Below are positions 58,566-64,000 of a DNA stretch of 64,000 nucleotides, piece after piece (position 1 is the first letter of the stretch; each line of letters starts with the position of its first letter). Source of the DNA: Cedecea neteri (lineage in GTDB: Bacteria; Pseudomonadota; Gammaproteobacteria; Enterobacterales; Enterobacteriaceae); assembly GCF_000758305.1 (NCBI RefSeq), contig NZ_CP009458.1, positions 4,588,001 to 4,652,000 on the forward strand. The letters run 5' to 3'. A program made the translations under genes and the position numbers. Below the pieces are notes generated by a model, which saw only the letters and a program-made list of their open reading frames with translations, was not told the DNA's origin and searched no databases.

Positions 58566-59302
58566 GATTTTGCTCCTTTGCCGTTAGCAAGCGCTAACAC
58601 CCACGGACGGCGGCTTTCCTGCAACAACAGCAGGTTACGCAGGCGCATCAGGGTGAGCGTGATAAACAGCGCGAGGAAGCCGAAGATAGTCCAGCGCAGC
58701 GGCGTGCGCATGGAAGGGTCGATAGACTGCTGCATATTGGTTGAGCCCTGGTGCAGCGTGTTCCACCACTCCACCGAGAAGTGAATAATCGGCAGGTTCA
58801 CCACGCCGACCAGCACCAGAATCCCGGCGGCCCGGCCCGCAAGGCGGCGATCGTCAAACGCGCTGTAAAGCGCAATGGCCCCCACGTAGAGGAACAACAG
58901 CACCAGCTCGGAGGTCAGCCTTGCATCCCAAATCCACCAGGTGCCCCACATTGGCTTCCCCCAGGCGGAGCCGGTGACCAGGGCGATAAAGGTAAATGCC
59001 GCCCCGACGGGAGCCATCGCCATCACCGCCAGATCGGCCGTTTTTATCTGCCACACCAGGCCAATAAAAGCGGCAATCGCCATGCTGGCGTAAATGCCCA
59101 TCGACCACATGGCCGCCGGGACGTGAAGGTACATGATCCGGTAGCTCTGCCCCTGCTGGTAGTCCGCCGGAGCAATACCAAATCCCCAGACGCAGCCGAC
59201 CACCAGCAGCACCGCGCTGAGGATAGCCAGCCAGGGCAGCAAGCGGCCACAAAAGTGGTAAAGCCGCTCCGGTTTAGCCAGCTGATGTAATGTTTTCCAC
59301 AT
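58562..59302 (-). CDS. ccmC: Heme exporter / CcmE heme-loading protein CcmC
   Basis: This 246-residue protein has six membrane helices and the WWD motif WGKPMWGTWWIWDARLTSEL (near residue 115). His ligands flank it (YLHVPAAMWSMGIYA and IHFSVEWWNTLHQGS). It loads heme onto CcmE. 30 bases separate it from ccmB. Confidence 0.97.
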   Translation of the reverse strand: MWKTLHQLAKPERLYHFCGRLLPWLAILSAVLLVVGCVWGFGIAPADYQQGQSYRIMYLHVPAAMWSMGIYASMAIAAFIGLVWQIKTADLAVMAMAPVGAAFTFIALVTGSAWGKPMWGTWWIWDARLTSELVLLFLYVGAIALYSAFDDRRLAGRAAGILVLVGVVNLPIIHFSVEWWNTLHQGSTNMQQSIDPSMRTPLRWTIFGFLALFITLTLMRLRNLLLLQESRRPWVLALANGKGAKS

Positions 59303-59332
59303 AGGTTTTGCTCACAAAACAAAAAAATAAAG

Positions 59333-59992
59333 TTATGCAACGCTTACCCGCAGCGCCGCCGCCGTAGCGAACGGGCTTAGCGTGGCGCTGCCGGCCAGCA
59401 GCGCGCCAAGAATTGCCATATACCCCTCCACCGGCAGATGCATCGAGGCGGCATCCATCGCGGCGGTGGCAAAAATTAAAAGCGGGATGGTTAACGGCAA
59501 CACCAGCAGGCTAAGCAGCACCCCGCCGCGCTTCAGGCCAACCGTTAACCCCACACCGGGCGCACCGAGGAAGCTCAGCGTCGGCGTCCCCAGCAGCAAC
59601 GTGGCGGCCATCACCTGCCAGCCATAAAAATCCAGCCCAAGCAGCAGGGCCGCCAGCGGCGAAAGCAGTAACAACGGCAGCCCGGTGACCACCCAGTGAG
59701 CGGTCACTTTCGCCAGCACCACCAGCGGCAATGGCACCGGCAGCAGCATCAGCTGTTCCAGCGAGCCGTCCTGAAAGTCATCCCGGAACAGCCTGTCCAT
59801 CGCCATTAAAGAGGCCAGTAAAGCCGCCACCCAGATAATTCCCGGCGCAATGCGCGCCAGCAGCTGCGGCTCCGGGCCAATGCCGAGTGGAAACAGGGTA
59901 ATCACGATCAGGAAGAACCACAGCGGGTTGGCGATTTCAGCCCCGCGGCGAAACACCACCTGCAGTTCGCGCCAGAAAATGCGCCTAATCAT
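59333..59992 (-). CDS. ccmB: Heme ABC transporter permease CcmB
   Basis: This 219-residue permease with about six hydrophobic segments starts MIRRIFWRELQVVFRRGAEI and has the FRDDFQDGSLEQLMLLPVPL loop of CcmB. With CcmA it forms the ABC unit that uses ATP to release heme-loaded CcmE from CcmCD. It overlaps ccmA by 8 bp. Confidence 0.96.
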   Translation of the reverse strand: MIRRIFWRELQVVFRRGAEIANPLWFFLIVITLFPLGIGPEPQLLARIAPGIIWVAALLASLMAMDRLFRDDFQDGSLEQLMLLPVPLPLVVLAKVTAHWVVTGLPLLLLSPLAALLLGLDFYGWQVMAATLLLGTPTLSFLGAPGVGLTVGLKRGGVLLSLLVLPLTIPLLIFATAAMDAASMHLPVEGYMAILGALLAGSATLSPFATAAALRVSVA

Positions 59993-60593
59993 AAACAGCT
60001 TCCTGCAAATGAATCTGCCGTATAGCGCAACTTAGCGGCTGATGGCTGGTGAGAATAACTATTCCGCCTGCTTCGGCGTGATGCTGCAGACGCCGGGTCA
60101 AACGTTCAATCCCAGCGGTATCCAGCGCGGTAAACGGTTCATCCAGAAGCCAAAGCTTTGCCCTGGAAAGCCACAGGCGAGCGAGCGCAGCGCGGCGCTG
60201 CTGCCCGGCGGAAAGCTGGTTGACGGGTAAATCTTCAAAGCCGAGCAGCCCGGTTTGCTCCAACGCAGCCCACAGCTGCTCTTCGGCTACATCGGCATGA
60301 AAAAAGGTGAGATTTTCAAAAGGGGTGAGAACAGATTTGATGCCCGGCTGATGGCCAATCCACAACAGATCGCCGTGGAAATTATCGCGCTGGCGGCGAA
60401 GTGGCTGATGTTGCCAGCAGACTTCGCCCTCATCGGCCTGCGCCAGCCCGGCCAGAATACGCAACAGCGTGGTTTTCCCAGCGCCGTTTTTGCCCGCCAC
60501 CTGCACCATTTCCCCAGACTCAACGCTAAACGACAGTGCGTTGAACAGCGTACGATCGTCACGCTGGCAGGTCAGTTGTCGGGCTTCTAGCAT
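59985..60593 (-). CDS. ccmA: Cytochrome c maturation ABC ATPase CcmA
   Basis: The ATG giving MLEARQLTCQRDDRTLFNAL yields 202 residues, close to E. coli (about 207). An ATG 13 codons upstream and a longer frame exist but do not match the family. Walker A is VAGKNGAGKTTLLRILAG, the signature is LSAGQQRRAALARLW, and Walker B is LWLLDEPFTALD. It is the first gene of the ccm operon. The preceding 200 bases, up to divergent yfdC, should hold the promoter. Confidence 0.95.
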   Translation of the reverse strand: MLEARQLTCQRDDRTLFNALSFSVESGEMVQVAGKNGAGKTTLLRILAGLAQADEGEVCWQHQPLRRQRDNFHGDLLWIGHQPGIKSVLTPFENLTFFHADVAEEQLWAALEQTGLLGFEDLPVNQLSAGQQRRAALARLWLSRAKLWLLDEPFTALDTAGIERLTRRLQHHAEAGGIVILTSHQPLSCAIRQIHLQEAVYD

Positions 60594-60796
60594 CAGGAGG
60601 CGCTCCTTGTCTCGGGTGACGCTAAGCATATCATATCGCCCTGTTTTCTTCAGGTTGCCCCCGACGCCTGCGGCTACTCCATTAGGGTTAATCCGCTTAC
60701 TCAGATCAAAGCCGGGGCGATTATTCCCATTCGTCAAAAACCAGGGATAAAAACCGCTACGCTTAAGTGAACATTTTCTGATCGGAAACCGCCCTG

Positions 60797-61738
60797 ATGG
60801 ACAAGATCGAGCCCGACAAAATAGTCAAAACCGATGAACTGGAAGTCGACAGCGATGAGAAGTCGAGTGGCCAGAAAATCGAGCTGGATGAGGATCGTCT
60901 GCCCTCCGGCGCGATGGCGATTCACGAGCACATCCGCCAGGACGGGCAAAAAGAGCTGGAGCGCGACGGCATGGCGCTGTTCTGGTCTGCCGTGGCGGCG
61001 GGTTTATCGATGGGGGCTTCGCTGCTGGCGAAAGGCATTTTTCACGTCAACCTGGTCGGCGTGCCCGGCAGTTTTCTGCTGGAAAATCTTGGCTACACCT
61101 TTGGTTTTATCATCGTCATTATGGCTCGCCAGCAACTGTTTACTGAAAATACCGTCACCGCCGTACTGCCGGTGATGCAGCACCCGACTACCACTAATTT
61201 CGGGCTGCTGATGCGGCTGTGGGGCATCGTGCTGTTCGGGAATATCGTCGGTACCGCGCTGGCGGCGCTGGCTTTTGAATTTATGCCGATATTCGACGAA
61301 GCCACTCGCAAAGCCTTCGACGACATCGGCATGAAGGTGATGGCAAACCCGCCCGGCGAGATGTTTGCTAACGCCATTATCTCCGGCTGGATCATCGCCA
61401 CCATGGTGTGGATGTTCCCTGCCGCGGGCTCGGCAAAAATCTTCGTTATCGTGCTGATGACCTGGCTGGTTGCGCTGGGTGATTTAACCCATATCGTGGT
61501 CGGCTCGGTCGAAATTCTTTATCTGGTGTTCAACGGCACGCTGCCCTGGAGCGAGTTCTTCTGGCCGTTTGCCCTGCCTACCCTGGCCGGGAATATCTGC
61601 GGCGGAACGTTCATTTTCGCGCTGATCAGTCACGCACAGATCCGCAACGATATGAGCAACAAGAAGAAGGCCGAGGCTAAGCGAAAGCAGGAAGAACAGA
61701 GCCGAAATTCAGCGAAGAGCGGAAAATGTGACGGGTAA
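60797..61738 (+). CDS. yfdC: FNT-family inner-membrane protein YfdC
   Basis: This 313-residue protein (E. coli about 310) has a charged N-terminal region of about 60 residues and about six membrane helices of the formate/nitrite transporter fold (WSAVAAGLSMGASLLAKGIF, LLMRLWGIVLFGNIVGTALA, ANAIISGWIIATMVWMFPAA). A Lys/Glu-rich tail ends it. The substrate is unknown. It is divergent from ccmA and followed by argW. Confidence 0.93.
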   Translation: MDKIEPDKIVKTDELEVDSDEKSSGQKIELDEDRLPSGAMAIHEHIRQDGQKELERDGMALFWSAVAAGLSMGASLLAKGIFHVNLVGVPGSFLLENLGYTFGFIIVIMARQQLFTENTVTAVLPVMQHPTTTNFGLLMRLWGIVLFGNIVGTALAALAFEFMPIFDEATRKAFDDIGMKVMANPPGEMFANAIISGWIIATMVWMFPAAGSAKIFVIVLMTWLVALGDLTHIVVGSVEILYLVFNGTLPWSEFFWPFALPTLAGNICGGTFIFALISHAQIRNDMSNKKKAEAKRKQEEQSRNSAKSGKCDG

Positions 61739-61775
61739 ATTGTTCATCTTCCAGGCAAACGGACCGCCAACCCCT

Positions 61776-61803
61776 TAACCTGCCTCGAAAAGCGGGTATA
61801 CTA
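61776..61803 (+). promoter_or_regulatory. Promoter of the tRNA-Arg gene
   Basis: TTAACC at 61776 and TATACT at 61798 have 16 bases between them. A GC-rich stretch (ACGCCCGCCGCG) follows the -10, as in stringently controlled stable-RNA promoters. Confidence 0.6.
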
Positions 61804-61813
61804 CGCCCGCCGC

Positions 61814-61888
61814 GTTCCCTTAGTTAAATGGATATAACGAGCCCCTCCTAAGGGCTAGTTGCAGGTTCGATTCCTGCAGGGAACGCCA
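61814..61888 (+). tRNA. argW: tRNA-Arg (anticodon CCT)
   Basis: These 75 bases fold as a tRNA with acceptor arms GTTCCCT and AGGGAAC, D-arm region TAGTTAAATGGATATAACGA, an anticodon loop containing CCT, T-loop GGTTCGATTCC and encoded CCA. The sequence closely matches E. coli argW, which also follows yfdC. argW is a known integration site for prophages. Confidence 0.97.
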
Positions 61889-62043
61889 TTAGATTTCACC
61901 TTTCTGCTCTCCCTCTCTTTCAAACCCACCATTAAAATACCCGATGCTATCAATGCATTGAGCTTTGCCTGTCCACATAATGGAATCAGCAGAAGCATTA
62001 AGGATATAATCCCGTCAATGATTCCTCAGCCGTCGAAAAGAAC

Positions 62044-62583
62044 ATGACAAAACTTACGTTACAAGAGCAGATGCTCAAAGCAGGCCTGGTTAGCAGCAAA
62101 AAAGTGGCCAAAGTGCAGCGCACCGCAAAAAAATCACGCGTGCAGGCTCGTGAAGCGCGGGAAGCCGTAGAAGCCAACAAACAGGCTCAGGTTGAGCGCG
62201 ATAAAGAACTCAGCGAACAGCAAAAGCAGGCTACTTTAGCCAAAGAATATAAAGCGCAGATCAAGCAACTGATCGAAATGAACCGCATTGTTATTTCGAA
62301 GGGTGATATCGGCTATAACTTCACGGACAATAACTTAATTAAAAAAGTGTATGTCGATAAAGTCACCCAGACTCAGCTGATCAAAGGCCGCCTGGCGATT
62401 GCCCGCCTGATTTCAGATAAAAATCCAGAGGGTGAATACGCCATTATTCCCGCAGGCGTTGCCGATAAAATTAAACAGCGCGATGCCAGCTTTATTGTGC
62501 TGAGCAGCGAACTGGCGCCAGAAGCCAAAGATGAAGACGATCCGTATGCGGACTTCGTGGTACCTGATGATTTGATGTGGTAA
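62044..62583 (+). CDS. yaiL: DUF2058 protein, YaiL family
   Basis: This 179-residue protein matches E. coli YaiL. It has the N-terminal LTLQEQMLKAGLVSSKKVAK, a long charged coiled coil (AREAREAVEANKQAQVERDK, about residues 35–75), a globular middle and the acidic C-terminus DEDDPYADFVVPDDLMW. The function is unknown. In E. coli yaiL lies elsewhere on the chromosome, so this gene has moved or is an extra copy beyond argW. Confidence 0.88.
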   Translation: MTKLTLQEQMLKAGLVSSKKVAKVQRTAKKSRVQAREAREAVEANKQAQVERDKELSEQQKQATLAKEYKAQIKQLIEMNRIVISKGDIGYNFTDNNLIKKVYVDKVTQTQLIKGRLAIARLISDKNPEGEYAIIPAGVADKIKQRDASFIVLSSELAPEAKDEDDPYADFVVPDDLMW

Positions 62584-62598
62584 CGATTAATTGCGTTA

Positions 62599-62638
62599 AG
62601 GCGGCCTGGTTTTGCCGGGCTGCCTGGTTAACTTTTTT
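62599..62638 (+). terminator. Terminator downstream of the YaiL-family gene
   Basis: GGCGGCCTGG and CCGGGCTGCC can pair (with two G–U pairs) around TTTTG, followed by TGGTTAACTTTTTT. Confidence 0.7.
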
Positions 62639-63071
62639 CAATAATATTGATGATCAAATCGAGCGGGAAGATCATTTCATTGGTTTGCCTGAGTTCTTCA
62701 ACCGCCCACCAGCGATGCTCCCGAATGACTTTCTTTTCGTTGTCTGTCCACCTCGCACGGTCAATATCTGATTTATCCGCATGAATGATAAAGAAACGCT
62801 CTTCCGCCAGAACCGTTTCACCGCTGGGCAGCATCATTTTGAAGTTTCTGGCTGCCACCTGCTGCCCTGCTGTTGTCCTTATTAAACCGGTCTCTTCAAA
62901 GAGTTCTCGTAAGGCAGCCTGTTCGTACGATTCACCGTGTTCAACCCCTCCACCTGGCGTTGCCCAGTATGCTTTTCCACTCAAAGCATCCTCTGTATGG
63001 CAGAAATTAAAGAGCAAGACATGATTATCTGGTGAAATAATTATTAAGCGAGAAGATGGTCGAGTACGCAC
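62628..63071 (-). CDS. NUDIX hydrolase
   Basis: This 147-residue protein has the NUDIX box GGVEHGESYEQAALRELFEE followed by TGL (about residues 41–63), with all metal-binding Glu residues present. The C-terminus ends in IFPLDLIINIIEKS. The substrate is not evident. Its stop lies near the converging terminator of the YaiL-family gene. It is in a region without backbone synteny. Confidence 0.85.
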   Translation of the reverse strand: MRTRPSSRLIIISPDNHVLLFNFCHTEDALSGKAYWATPGGGVEHGESYEQAALRELFEETGLIRTTAGQQVAARNFKMMLPSGETVLAEERFFIIHADKSDIDRARWTDNEKKVIREHRWWAVEELRQTNEMIFPLDLIINIIEKS

Positions 63072-63098
63072 TATTCCCTCTTACATACATGGTTTATA

Positions 63099-63434
63099 TT
63101 AATATGCACGCTTTCGAATACGGCACTCCTGAATAAAAAGCACAACAGCTACAAGCATAATGATTGTATAAAAAATAATATTCGATAAGTCATAATTAAA
63201 AACAGTCGTAAACTTATCATTTTGGTATAAACGATTATGCTGGTAAGAATATGTGGTGTAAATACTGTTAAATACTTCGCAAAAGGATATGACAGCCAAC
63301 ATCGCCCACATAAAAACACTGTTGATTTTGACCTTATTACTTCTGTGTCTTCTGATGAAAATGAAGAAACCAATCAGGATTGCGATCGTAAAAGAAACTA
63401 AGTCACTAACAGTGAGTGCTGATAAATGCTCCAT
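63099..63434 (-). CDS. Small membrane protein of unknown function
   Basis: About 111 residues run from the ATG (an in-frame TTG just upstream is also possible, with GAGGAG before it). Three hydrophobic segments are visible (SFTIAILIGFFIFI, VFMWAMLAVISFCEVFNSIY, IIFYTIIMLVAVVLFIQECR), with basic loops (RRHRSNK and a RIRKRAY tail). I do not recognise the family. The gene is AT-rich compared with the backbone, which suggests horizontal acquisition. Confidence 0.6.
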   Translation of the reverse strand: MEHLSALTVSDLVSFTIAILIGFFIFIRRHRSNKVKINSVFMWAMLAVISFCEVFNSIYTTYSYQHNRLYQNDKFTTVFNYDLSNIIFYTIIMLVAVVLFIQECRIRKRAY

Positions 63435-63700
63435 CAATCAAATTCTCCTCGTGCCCAGGCAGAGCTGACTGCTGTTATGCCAGAGAAACAGCGTGTCTGG
63501 TAGTAAGTCCGTTATTCATCATTTTCCGAAAGTAGACCCAGAATAGCGCAAAGTTTCTCAACAAGATAATGCCAGAAATGAGGGGGTTAGCCGAAAATTG
63601 CCCCGTACATCCTGAGCCACACGCATTTTAATCCATTGATTCTACTGCTACGGTTGTGCATTGACTGAGTTTTTCTTTCTGCACAATACAGGTGAAAACA

Positions 63701-64000
63701 ATGCCGGACTTCATCAAAGAGACCGATATCCACATCGTCGCTCAGAAACTTAATGCTATCGCCCAGAACGGGCTGACATACGCCAAAGATGTGTTTGACA
63801 AGGAGCGCTACGAAACCCTCCGTGACATCGCCGAAGACCTGCTCCACTCCCGTTTTAACATTGATTCAGAAACCTTAAATCCTGCCTCTGAGTCCGGGTA
63901 CGCCACGCCAAAAACCGACGTTCGTGCCTTTGTTATTCGCGACGGCAAGGTGCTGATGGTCAAAGAAGCGGAGGATGGGAAGTGGAGCTTACCCGGCGGC
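63701..64000 (+). CDS. NUDIX hydrolase with N-terminal accessory domain (partial)
   Basis: The frame starts MPDFIKETDIHIVAQKLNAI with AGGTGA as ribosome-binding site and is open to the window end (100 codons). Residues 1–60 match the helical NUDIX_N domain, and RAFVIRDGKVLMVKEAEDGK followed by WSLPGG begins the NUDIX core. The NUDIX box lies beyond the window. The preceding 260 bases (63435–63700) show no convincing feature. Confidence 0.82.
   Translation, partial: MPDFIKETDIHIVAQKLNAIAQNGLTYAKDVFDKERYETLRDIAEDLLHSRFNIDSETLNPASESGYATPKTDVRAFVIRDGKVLMVKEAEDGKWSLPGG

Noticed and set aside
63587..63847. Minus-strand open frame near the window end
   Set aside because: It overlaps the start of the NUDIX_N protein on the plus strand, which has a clear family match and ribosome-binding site.
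61889..64000. Prophage or integrative island with a visible attachment repeat
   Set aside because: No integrase, phage gene or second copy of the argW 3' end is present in the available sequence, so only the possibility is reported.

Overview
The window is chromosomal DNA of an enterobacterium (family Enterobacteriaceae, genus not resolved). The backbone follows the pta–yfcD/E/F/G–folX–yfcH–hisPMQJ–argT–ubiX–purF–cvpA–dedD–folC–accD–dedA–truA–usg–pdxB–flk–yfcJ–fabB–mnmC–yfcL–epmC–yfcA–mepA–aroC–prmB–smrB–sixA–fadJI–yfcZ–fadL–mlaA–yfdC–argW order known from Escherichia and Salmonella. Protein lengths match the family norms within a few residues. REP-like palindromes built on CCCTCACCCTAACCCTCTCCC punctuate many 3' ends, and one ERIC element is present.

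Five blocks interrupt or extend this backbone. (1) 209–5608: an ascorbate-type PTS (EIIA, EIIB, EIIC) with a two-subunit transketolase and a divergent LacI/GntR-type regulator. A perfect CRP-type site and two matching operator palindromes lie between them. (2) 9698–15053: a D-arabitol operon (dalD-dalK-dalT) with divergent dalR. (3) 47434–53355: four genes with 4-bp overlaps, encoding three SPFH/band-7 (HflK/HflC-like) membrane proteins, one with a His-rich N-terminus, and a P1B-type metal ATPase without an N-terminal metal-binding domain. A Zur-like palindrome lies just upstream. (4) 54294–60593: a complete ccmABCDEFGH cytochrome c maturation operon, with no nap genes beside it. (5) 61889–64000: beyond tRNA-Arg(CCT), a YaiL-family gene, two NUDIX genes (one cut by the window edge) and a small AT-rich membrane-protein gene.

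The core genes fall into recognisable units. hisJQMP and argT take up histidine and lysine/arginine/ornithine. cvpA-purF-ubiX lies behind a PurR box. accD, folC-dedD and truA-usg-pdxB are on the minus strand. fabB and mnmC diverge across FabR/FadR-like sites, and fadIJ and fadL carry FadR-like sites. These sites tie fatty acid synthesis, uptake and degradation into one regulatory scheme.

The strongest candidate for a little-described system is block 3. Gene content, translational coupling, the His-rich tail and the Zur-like site together suggest a zinc-starvation-induced, SPFH-scaffolded metal transport complex. This is inference and needs experimental support.
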